Position numbers and translations under genes: made by a program. From Bradyrhizobium erythrophlei (GTDB taxonomy: Bacteria; Pseudomonadota; Alphaproteobacteria; Rhizobiales; Xanthobacteraceae): 64,000 bases of DNA. Positions within the stretch are counted from its first letter, which is position 1; every line of letters begins with the position of its first letter. The stretch is from assembly GCF_900129425.1 (NCBI RefSeq), contig NZ_LT670817.1, positions 2,976,001-3,040,000 on the forward strand, in the 5' to 3' direction. Below the pieces are notes generated by a model. That model was not told where the DNA came from, did not search any database, and worked only from the letters and a program-made list of their open reading frames with translations. Below are positions 58,464-64,000 of the stretch, one piece after another.

Positions 58464-59555
58464 TTACTCTACGTCGTCGTACTCGGTCGGGTCGAACGTC
58501 GATCCGAACAGCTTGCCTGCGGCGTTGTAGAGGGTGTTGGTGTTATCCGCGGACTGGAACCCGAACCACTCCTGCAGGGCCTTGATGGCAGGCTTGGCGT
58601 TTTTCAGCGTCGACCGCAGATCATCCAGATCTCTGCCCAGCTTATCGGCGCGATCCTCCTCGCGCCGGAAGGCGTCGACGTAGGGCGTCAGCCGCTTGAC
58701 CTCGGTCTCGGCCTCCTCGGCGCGCAGCATGGCACCCAACTCCGGACAGCCCATGACGTCATCCGCGCGAGAGCATCCGGGGAAACCGCTATTGCACTTA
58801 AACAATTCCTCGGCGGGCAGCGAGCAATAGACGCAAGGATCTTTCGAGCGCGCCAGCGCGGCGCGCAGCCGGACGTTCTCGGCCTCTGTCTCCTGGCGAG
58901 CGTCCTTCAAACCGCGCGCGTAGCCCTTCTCCTCCTCGGATCGGAGCGCCCGATAGTGATCGGCGCCCAGCGCGTAGAACTCGCGGTAGCTGGCAGTATC
59001 TTCGCGGTGATATTGCTCCAGCTGCTCTTCCTGGCGGCGCACGATGCCCAGCAGGCCGCCTTCGAGGGCATTCAGCTTGCAGCCGGGGATCTCCATCTCG
59101 CTGATGCCGAAATGCTCGCGGGCGGCGGCCTCGTCGGTGAAGACCTCGTCGCAATGAAAGCAGCGCCACGGCATCACGGATAGGCCGGGCAGGGGCGAAT
59201 GCTTCGGCTTCTGCGCCTGCTTGGCGCGGATGGCCTCGATCTTGGTCCAGACGCGGGCGAGTTCGGTCTCGCCAGCCGCGTCGACGTCCATATCGTTGGC
59301 GCTCGCCAGCGCGTGAAGGGTGACCAGCGTGCCGCCCAGTTCCTGCATCGGTTCGCCCACCGGGCGATCGAACACGTAGTAGACCAGCTGATACGCTTCG
59401 CTCGCCGTGCAGCCGAGCGACTGCACCAACTCCAGCGCCTCTTCAAGGAAGCGATGGTTGCGTTCGACGCGATCGCGGCAAACCTCCATCGAGAAGCACG
59501 CCCGCATCCATTCCCGAACTCGATTCTGATAGGTCGCTGTCAAAATCCTCTCCAC
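58464..59555 (-). CDS. Phage protein with MazG-like N-terminal and zinc-finger parts
   Basis: A 363-residue protein from GTG 59555. Residues about 1-120 (VCRDRVERNHRFLEEALELVQSLGC) resemble the phage MazG-like/nucleotide pyrophosphohydrolase helical bundle, with acidic residues suited to metal binding. A second part begins PWRCFHCDEVFTDEAAAREHFGI, a C2H2-like zinc finger, then a coiled coil with KDPCVYCSLPAEELFKC. It overlaps the HNH gene by 16 bases. Two fused activities or one multidomain structural protein are both possible. Confidence 0.6.
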   Translation of the reverse strand: MERILTATYQNRVREWMRACFSMEVCRDRVERNHRFLEEALELVQSLGCTASEAYQLVYYVFDRPVGEPMQELGGTLVTLHALASANDMDVDAAGETELARVWTKIEAIRAKQAQKPKHSPLPGLSVMPWRCFHCDEVFTDEAAAREHFGISEMEIPGCKLNALEGGLLGIVRRQEEQLEQYHREDTASYREFYALGADHYRALRSEEEKGYARGLKDARQETEAENVRLRAALARSKDPCVYCSLPAEELFKCNSGFPGCSRADDVMGCPELGAMLRAEEAETEVKRLTPYVDAFRREEDRADKLGRDLDDLRSTLKNAKPAIKALQEWFGFQSADNTNTLYNAAGKLFGSTFDPTEYDDVE

Positions 59556-59953
59556 TTGTTGATAGGGCTCGACGCCTTGTTCTGCGGCGGTGCCTTTTGG
59601 AATCCTTGTCCCTTGATGGGCGATCGCTTCGACGGCTTGAGGCCATAGGCGGCTTTCAGCTTGCGGTCCGCGGTCGACATGATCTTGTTGTCGACCTTGT
59701 CCTTGCTCTTTTTGCAGACCGTGCAGCGCACCTGGCAGTTCTCGGCCGTCGGCTCGCCGCCGAGGCCGTCGGGGTCCATGTGCTCGTAGAAGGTGCCGCC
59801 GGGGCGCAGCTCGTTGCCGCAGCCCTCGCATTGCGGGACGCCGGGGATGTTGGCGACGCCCTCAACGCTGCATCCCTTGCAGCAGCGGCGGAATGCCGCC
59901 TTGCGGACGCTCTGCGGAAACTCAGTGCGCTCGTCACCGCGAAGGCTCGTCAC
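59540..59953 (-). CDS. HNH-type zinc-finger endonuclease-like protein
   Basis: A 137-residue protein. Two cysteine pairs, CKGCSVEG and CEGCGNELRPGG, precede FYEHMDPDGLGGEPTAENC, where EHMDPDGLGGE.. NCQVRCTVC fits the H-N-H with structural zinc (N in ENC). The C-terminal tail is basic. Phage HNH proteins at this position act in packaging or recombination. Start GTG 59953 overlaps the previous gene by four bases. Confidence 0.72.
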   Translation of the reverse strand: MTSLRGDERTEFPQSVRKAAFRRCCKGCSVEGVANIPGVPQCEGCGNELRPGGTFYEHMDPDGLGGEPTAENCQVRCTVCKKSKDKVDNKIMSTADRKLKAAYGLKPSKRSPIKGQGFQKAPPQNKASSPINKWRGF

Positions 59954-60156
59954 TGGCGCAGCTCCGCCACCTTGACCCCGCCGCCGACGAAGGCAAGGAA
60001 GCCGCCGTCGTAGCAGTAGAGGCCAGCCTCCTTGGCTATCTTGAAGGCGCGATACTTCGCTGCCGACGGCGTCGGAGCCTGAACCGTGACCGTGGAGCCA
60101 GCGCATTCGACCTTATAGTATTTGATGTCGAGCGAGAGTTGTTTGGCGCGCTTCAT
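59950..60156 (-). CDS. Small phage protein, 68 aa
   Basis: A 68-residue basic protein (KRAKQLSLDIKYYKVECAG ... YRAFKIAKEAGLYCYDGG). Its ATG overlaps the NinB stop (ATGA) and its end overlaps the HNH start, so it is clearly part of the translational chain. The function is unknown. Confidence 0.65.
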   Translation of the reverse strand: MKRAKQLSLDIKYYKVECAGSTVTVQAPTPSAAKYRAFKIAKEAGLYCYDGGFLAFVGGGVKVAELRQ

Positions 60157-60527
60157 TGCTTGAACTCCACGCCGTTCTGGACGCCCCATGCTTCGATGAA
60201 GGCCAGCAATTCGTTCATGTCCCTTGAGTTCATTTTCGATGAACGGCCCTCGTAGGGAATGAAGGTCGAGCCATCGAGGGAGGGCATGAACTCGACCTCC
60301 TGGCCGCAGGCATGCATCATCAGGACCTTCCATTGCTCCTTGGCGTAGAAGCGGCCTTGGTGCTGGTACTGCTCGGCGACCTCGCCGAGCATCGCCCACA
60401 TCTTTTTGCGCTGGTCGTCGGTGGCGGGCTCGTATCGCATCTCGACCATCGTGCCGATCTTCGCCTCGTCGATCATGCGATGGAGGAAGGCACGGTCGCT
60501 GTCGTTGGTGATGAGGATGCCGGTCAC
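60153..60527 (-). CDS. ninB: NinB-family recombination protein
   Basis: About 124 residues from GTG 60527 (an ATG at 60539 would add four). The NinB pattern DDQRKKMWAMLGEVAEQ, FYAKEQWKVLMMHACGQEV and FIPYEGRSSKMNSRDMNELLAFIEAWG is clear. NinB (Orf) of lambda helps single-strand DNA recombination by relieving SSB and loading partners. It fits with the ssb gene further up the operon. Confidence 0.9.
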   Translation of the reverse strand: MTGILITNDSDRAFLHRMIDEAKIGTMVEMRYEPATDDQRKKMWAMLGEVAEQYQHQGRFYAKEQWKVLMMHACGQEVEFMPSLDGSTFIPYEGRSSKMNSRDMNELLAFIEAWGVQNGVEFKQ

Positions 60528-60835
60528 ACAAGCACCCATCGATCGCCGTCCAGCTTGATACGGCAGAAGTGACCGGAGACCAGCTCGCCGCTGCTGACGG
60601 GCCTGCCGTCTTGGTGGTAGACCGGAAGGCCGTTCAGGGTAGTCGGGCCGAAGTTGATGTCGTGACGCAATGGAACGATGCCGGGATAGCGGCTGGTGAA
60701 CTTGAAGAGCGGCTCCGGCAGCGGCTCCATCACCTTGACCGGCATCAGGCTTGACGCCCGCGCGATCGCGGGCGCCGCGATCAGGCCGGCGAGAACCTTG
60801 AGGACTGAGCGGCGAGGGAGGATCAGACTGCTCAC
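60524..60835 (-). CDS. Small phage protein with a Tat-like signal peptide
   Basis: A 103-residue protein. The N-terminus LPRRSVLKVLAGLIAAPAIARA reads like a twin-arginine export signal. The mature part (IVPLRHDINFGPTTLNGLPVYHQDG) has no known motif. A Tat signal in an early-module phage gene is odd. It overlaps NinB by four bases at its end and starts inside the preceding gene's end (60832-60835). Confidence 0.65.
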   Translation of the reverse strand: MSSLILPRRSVLKVLAGLIAAPAIARASSLMPVKVMEPLPEPLFKFTSRYPGIVPLRHDINFGPTTLNGLPVYHQDGRPVSSGELVSGHFCRIKLDGDRWVLV

Positions 60836-61032
60836 AGCGTCACCTCCGTCTCATCGATCATCTGCAGCATGCCGTCGACCCTATCGAGCAGGCCTGCGGC
60901 CAAAAGATCCTTCGGAGCGGCTTGCAGGTCGCGCCGCGCGAATTGCAGCGCCACCCGCAAGGCGCCTGACTCCGTCTGGGTCAGACGCTTGCCGTTGATC
61001 GTGATCTCGGCTTCATTCAGCTGGCGCGGCAC
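60832..61032 (-). CDS. Small phage protein, 66 aa
   Basis: A 66-residue protein with the helical stretch SGALRVALQFARRDLQAAPKDLLAAGLLDRVDGMLQ. It is coupled by a four-base overlap to the Tat-signal gene. No function is recognised. Confidence 0.6.
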   Translation of the reverse strand: MPRQLNEAEITINGKRLTQTESGALRVALQFARRDLQAAPKDLLAAGLLDRVDGMLQMIDETEVTL

Positions 61033-61041
61033 GGGGTCATC

Positions 61042-61647
61042 TCAGCAGCTGCAGGAGAAGTATTCCGGGCGCTCCGTCACCTTGAACCCGGTGAGGGCCT
61101 CAAGATGGTCCCAGAACTCCGAAGGGATCTCACCATGCGCATCAGTGCCGTAGACGCCGAAGTGGCCGTCTTCGATTGAGATGCTGTAGTAGCTGTCCTC
61201 CTCATCCGCCCATGCGCCGCCGTTGAGCGCGGCTTTAATCAGATTGTCGTAAGAAGGGCCGTCACTGTTTTCGCAGAAGTTGCGCAGCCATGCTTCGGAG
61301 GCGGCCTTCTTGTCGGCGACGGCCTTGGCCACGTCTACATCGAACGCCGGATGCTTCCACAGGTGCTTCAGGCCGGTGACCGTGTTCGGGTACAGGAACA
61401 TCCAGAACATGCCGCCTGACCCAATCGGCGACCTCAGAAACGGGTCAGCGATACCGATCATCCGCTCGGCCGGCACCTTGGCTGACACAATGCCGCGCTC
61501 GGCATTGCCATCGACAAACCCGATGTGCTGGCCAGGATAGATCGTCTCAAAGCAGTACACTGGCGCGACCGCGACATGGATCGCGTCTCGATCCGTCGGT
61601 CCTTGCAGCAGCCTGCCGATGGTCTGCTGTGTTTCTTCCTTACTCAT
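61042..61647 (-). CDS. Phage protein of unknown function (201 aa)
   Basis: A 201-residue protein beginning SKEETQQTIGRLLQGPTDRDAIHVAVAP. A conserved-looking core is FDVDVAKAVADKKAASEAWL and EEDSYYSISIEDGHFGVYGTD, ending in YFSCSC. The final CSC may bind a metal or form a disulfide. Its ATG overlaps the winged-helix gene stop by four bases (ATGA). Confidence 0.6.
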   Translation of the reverse strand: MSKEETQQTIGRLLQGPTDRDAIHVAVAPVYCFETIYPGQHIGFVDGNAERGIVSAKVPAERMIGIADPFLRSPIGSGGMFWMFLYPNTVTGLKHLWKHPAFDVDVAKAVADKKAASEAWLRNFCENSDGPSYDNLIKAALNGGAWADEEDSYYSISIEDGHFGVYGTDAHGEIPSEFWDHLEALTGFKVTERPEYFSCSC

Positions 61648-61964
61648 GCTGCACCTCGCATCGCCCGCTCCGCTTCGGTCGCAACCCGCCAGCGGTGCGC
61701 CGACATGCCGGAAGCGTTGACGCCGCGGCCGTCGTTGACGATCAGACCCTCCTTGCGAAGCTCAGACACGCGCGGGCGCATGGACACGATGGTCTCCCCC
61801 AAGGCCTCCGCGATCTGGTCGGCGGTCCTGCCGGGGTTTCTACTGATGTAGCTGTAGGCCCTAGCGCGCAGCACCACGGCGCGCGATTCGAACTCTTCAG
61901 CCGCGTCTTTCGACGTGTCGTTCTCTTTGTACCCGAGTCCCTTCGGGTAGGGCTTCTTAGCCAT
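61644..61964 (-). CDS. Winged-helix DNA-binding protein
   Basis: A 106-residue protein. Residues about 25-95 form a winged helix: YISRNPGRTADQIAEALGETIVSMRPRVSELRKEGLI, with a recognition helix and wing. It is probably a phage regulator. ATG 61964 is set by AAGGAGACC ten bases upstream. Confidence 0.72.
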   Translation of the reverse strand: MAKKPYPKGLGYKENDTSKDAAEEFESRAVVLRARAYSYISRNPGRTADQIAEALGETIVSMRPRVSELRKEGLIVNDGRGVNASGMSAHRWRVATEAERAMRGAA

Positions 61965-62008
61965 AGTCTTGGTCTCCTTGGTGGATGCCGTCTGCGAAAC
62001 GGCGGTTG

Positions 62009-62179
62009 TTAAGAATGGCGTCCTTCGTAACGTGCGACACAGATCAAGATGGCCAGCAGCACGGCGTTCGCGGCGAGGATCTTCAGGTTGGTGGCAGTCG
62101 ACAGCGCGGTGAAGGCGGTAAGCAGGACAGACAGCACTGCCAGCCAGGTCGACAAACATGCGAGAAACGCGAGCTTCAT
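62009..62179 (-). CDS. Small two-span membrane protein (56 aa)
   Basis: A 56-residue protein with two hydrophobic helices, ACLSTWLAVLSVLLTAFTAL and LAANAVLLAILICVA. ATG 62179 follows GGAGACT. Size and topology recall phage membrane proteins (holin-like or superinfection-exclusion-like), but the location in the recombination module speaks against a lysis role. Confidence 0.55.
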   Translation of the reverse strand: MKLAFLACLSTWLAVLSVLLTAFTALSTATNLKILAANAVLLAILICVARYEGRHS

Positions 62180-62231
62180 CTTTAGTCTCCGAGAATTGGT
62201 TGGGAGGCTTTGCCGCGCCTCCCGGTGCGGG

Positions 62232-62636
62232 TTATTTGAATGTGAGCTTTGTGCTAGCGTCCCAATTGCCGTCGCCACGGTCCAGAACGCCAACAAAGTC
62301 TCCGTCGTCGGTGTGCGCGACGATCGACCCTTTTGTTTTGCAATAGCCGTCGAACTTGTTGGCATCCATGATCGCGACGGACGGACCCGCCGGAATCGTG
62401 AAATCGTTCTGATGCTTCCAGCTTCCGATGCCGAGCATCGTCCAGCTGTCGCATGTGATCGATGTGATCTCCGACGGCAGGTAGCTGAGGACAACAACCC
62501 ACTGCGTTCCGGACAGATGATCCAGCCGGGTCTTGATCTGGAACGGCTTGTTCGGAGCGGGGGTCTGAGCGGCGGCCGGGGCCATCCACCCGATTGCTGC
62601 GGCCACAGCGGCGGCAATCAAAAACATACGCTTCAT
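62232..62636 (-). CDS. Secreted small phage-encoded protein
   Basis: A 134-residue precursor. Residues 1 to about 24 are a signal peptide ending in AAA-Q. The mature part KPFQIKTRLDHLSGTQWVVVLS and DSWTMLGIGSWKHQNDFTIPAGPSV is beta-rich with a cysteine pair (Cys62, Cys99). The start is fixed by AAAGGAGACCC. A secreted product from an early phage module is unusual and might be a lysogenic conversion gene. Confidence 0.62.
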   Translation of the reverse strand: MKRMFLIAAAVAAAIGWMAPAAAQTPAPNKPFQIKTRLDHLSGTQWVVVLSYLPSEITSITCDSWTMLGIGSWKHQNDFTIPAGPSVAIMDANKFDGYCKTKGSIVAHTDDGDFVGVLDRGDGNWDASTKLTFK

Positions 62637-62656
62637 AGTTTGGGTCTCCTTTGAAT

Positions 62657-62673
62657 GCCGGTAACCGACCGGC
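62657..62673 (-). terminator. Small hairpin between ssb and the secreted-protein gene
   Basis: GCCGGT-AACCG-ACCGGC forms a six-base stem 24 bases past the ssb stop. There is no T run, so attenuation or RNA processing is as likely as termination. Confidence 0.35.
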
Positions 62674-62696
62674 GCGGTGTTGAGACGCCGACGTCG

Positions 62697-63194
62697 TCAA
62701 AAAGGAATATCGTCGTCCATGTCGTTGTTGGCGAAGCTCGACTGGCGTGAGCCTGCCCCCGACGACTGGCGAGTGCCGCTACCGAAGTCGCCGCCGCCGT
62801 CGTCATCCGAGCGGCGATTGCCGCCGCCATTGCCGCCGCCATTGCCGTCGCTGAGCATGGTGAGCGTCGAGTTGAAGCCTTGCAGGATGACCTCGGTCGA
62901 ATATTTTTCGACGCCGCTCTGGTCGGTCCATTTGCGCGTCTGCAACGCGCCCTGGACGTAAACCTTGGAGCCCTTCTTGAGGTACTTCTCGGCGATCCCC
63001 GCCAGACCCTCGTTAAAAATTACGACGCGATGCCACTCGGTCTTTTCCTTGCGCTCGCCGGTCTGCTTGTCGCGCCAACTCTCCGACGTTGCGATCGACA
63101 GGTTGGCAATCGGCTTGCCGCCTTGCGTGCGACGGATCTCCGGGTCTTTGCCCAGATTGCCGATCAACTGCACCATGTTCAAACTTCCAGCCAC
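62697..63194 (-). CDS. ssb: Single-stranded DNA-binding protein
   Basis: A 165-residue SSB. The OB fold starts LNMVQLIGNLGKDPEIRRTQGG and includes WHRVVIFNEGLAGIAEKYLKKGSKVYVQG. A glycine-rich linker leads to the acidic tail ending DMDDDIPF, which recruits partner proteins. GTG 63194 is chosen for the AAGGAGACC upstream. It is 38 percent longer in linker composition than the core alone and fits phage and chromosomal SSBs. With NinB it forms a recombination pair. Confidence 0.92.
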   Translation of the reverse strand: MAGSLNMVQLIGNLGKDPEIRRTQGGKPIANLSIATSESWRDKQTGERKEKTEWHRVVIFNEGLAGIAEKYLKKGSKVYVQGALQTRKWTDQSGVEKYSTEVILQGFNSTLTMLSDGNGGGNGGGNRRSDDDGGGDFGSGTRQSSGAGSRQSSFANNDMDDDIPF

Positions 63195-63443
63195 AATGGT
63201 CTCCTTGCTTCTCGGACCTGCGAAGTCCGTTTCCAAAAATAATCCCCGGCCTTACGAGCACCCGGAGTTGCCGCCAAACCGTCCCCGTGCGCCCGGGTGC
63301 GGGAGTGAATTGTGCGCGCGATGACAACCTTGGCCGGTGAAAGCAATCCCTCCCCGAGGGGAGACGAAATGGGGCCCGGAGGTCATCTTCCCGTTGTTCG
63401 AGCCGCGCGCTGCCCGTCGTTGCGTCTGCCCCACTTCGGATTG
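63195..63443. other. Intergenic region upstream of ssb
   Basis: About 250 bases separate ssb from the gene entering from the right edge. CCCTCCCCGAGGGGAG near 63351-63366 is an inverted repeat that could terminate the upstream gene. A promoter for the ssb-int run may lie here. Confidence 0.4.
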
Positions 63444-63998
63444 TTAAGACTTCTTCTTCAACTCAGCGACCTTGGCCTTGACGGCCGTCTCCAGCCTGTC
63501 GCGCGTCTCCGGCGAGACGTTCGCCTTGTTGCGCATGTTCTTCTCGCGCGCCCAGCGCGCGCGAGGCTCTTCCGGATCGATCTGCTCCGCGATCCACTTC
63601 GTGGCGTAGGCGTCGTACTCGGCATCGTTCGCAGGATCTTTCGGTCCATTGGTAGTGGAGGGCGCCGAGGCGTTGCTGGGTACGTTTCCGCCGTCTCCCT
63701 TCTCGGCGCCCTCCGTCGCGCCTGCCGTGGCGTGGGGGCCAGTCTCGGCAGGTTGCGATCCTTGCGCCTGCTGCTTGTCGGCAGCGGGCGCGTTTGTCTT
63801 GGTCTCGGCGTCGTCCGTGGCGGCGGCGCCTTCGGTCGTGGTGCTGGCGAAATTGTTGAGCACTTCTCCAGTCTCGCTGTCGGTCTTCGTCTCCTTCGGC
63901 GGGAAGGTCTCGTCGGCGGTCGCCATGCCATCGTTGATGGCCTGCAACTCGGCGATGGTCTTGGCGACGTCGGTGGCAAGCCAGCTTGCCAGCGGGCG
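63444..63998 (-). CDS. C-terminal part of a phage protein (partial)
   Basis: The frame is open to the window edge, so the start is outside. The visible 184 residues begin PLASWLATDVAKTIAELQAINDG, followed by a low-complexity Thr/Ala/Asp-rich linker and a C-terminal helical part (DPEEPRARWAREKNMRNKAN and RDRLETAVKAKVAELKKKS). The linker and tail resemble C-terminal extensions of phage recombination proteins such as RecT or exonuclease partners, but no catalytic motif is in view. Confidence 0.6.
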   Translation of the reverse strand, partial: RPLASWLATDVAKTIAELQAINDGMATADETFPPKETKTDSETGEVLNNFASTTTEGAAATDDAETKTNAPAADKQQAQGSQPAETGPHATAGATEGAEKGDGGNVPSNASAPSTTNGPKDPANDAEYDAYATKWIAEQIDPEEPRARWAREKNMRNKANVSPETRDRLETAVKAKVAELKKKS

Positions 63999-64000
63999 AC

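Larger units (their letters stand above)
56926..64000. mobile_element. Prophage-type element, integrase end (continues beyond window)
   Basis: A run of at least fourteen minus-strand genes containing an integrase, excisionase-like protein, HNH protein, NinB, a Tat-signal protein, a winged-helix protein, and SSB. Gene overlaps of four bases and repeated AAGGAGACC-type ribosome binding sites show a compact early/recombination module. No structural genes are in view, so it is either the recombination end of a prophage or a related integrative element; its other end lies outside. Confidence 0.8.

Noticed and set aside
59954..60106. N-terminal extension of the HNH protein
   Set aside because: The extra codons are a shadow of the 68-residue gene; the four-base overlap start at GTG 59953 fits the operon style.

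Overview
The window looks like a chromosomal segment of a Bradyrhizobium-type alphaproteobacterium. The reasons are high GC, the acpXL-fabZXL-fabF2XL-fabF1XL-adh-lpxXL cluster for the very-long-chain fatty acid of rhizobial lipid A, tandem kup genes, and several copies of intergenic repeats that I recognise from Bradyrhizobium genomes. All assignments come from reading motifs; no database search was run.

Bases 1-36,950 are core or long-resident DNA. They hold tandem Kup potassium transporters, a rhodanese, an aminotransferase and a PotF-like periplasmic protein (1-4,930); the lipid A VLCFA operon on the minus strand (5,080-10,407); and a Kir-type K+ channel, a ParB-like protein, an MgtC-like protein, an AhpD-like protein and an unusual Cox11-cytochrome c fusion (10,600-14,926). 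A repeat-rich gap and a HerA-type ATPase follow. Next is a plus-strand aromatic catabolism operon (galB-galC, a dihydroxyphthalate decarboxylase-like gene and an extradiol dioxygenase; 18,131-21,366), then a DUF1080 protein. A 1028-residue cyclase/ATPase/TPR protein converges on a 1558-residue protein that joins a DyP peroxidase, a P450-like domain and an SGNH hydrolase. A multicopper oxidase, an alpha/beta hydrolase, a dienelactone hydrolase, a GlxA-type regulator and AraC remnants complete this part.

Bases 36,952-56,758 are a 19.8-kb integrative element at a tRNA-Gln(CTG) gene. A perfect 19-bp copy of the tRNA 3' end (36,952-36,970 and 56,740-56,758) bounds it, its tyrosine integrase lies next to the tRNA, and near-identical 20-bp tandem motifs sit just inside each end as candidate integrase arm sites. 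The cargo is mostly unrecognised: a cyclase fused to a degenerate P-loop domain, a PD-(D/E)XK-like protein with a small partner, a serine recombinase plus recombinase remnants, a three-gene operon with a DGQHR/ParB-like protein, an IS1182-family element, a two-gene membrane protein/HExxH metallopeptidase unit, a DUF3800-like protein, and an SF2 helicase preceded by a hairpin and a cluster of CTAAGG hexamers.

Bases 56,926-64,000 are the integrase end of a second element, a prophage on the 5' side of the same tRNA gene that runs off the window. It has an integrase, an excisionase-like protein, an HNH protein, NinB, SSB and small proteins. Its genes overlap tightly or share an AAGGAGACC-type ribosome binding site.

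The observations I rate highest are the DyP-P450-SGNH fusion, the tRNA-Gln island with its candidate arm sites and unrecognised cargo, the cyclase/degenerate P-loop fusion with a palindrome shared with the nuclease-like gene, the membrane/metallopeptidase pair, and the Cox11-cytochrome c fusion.
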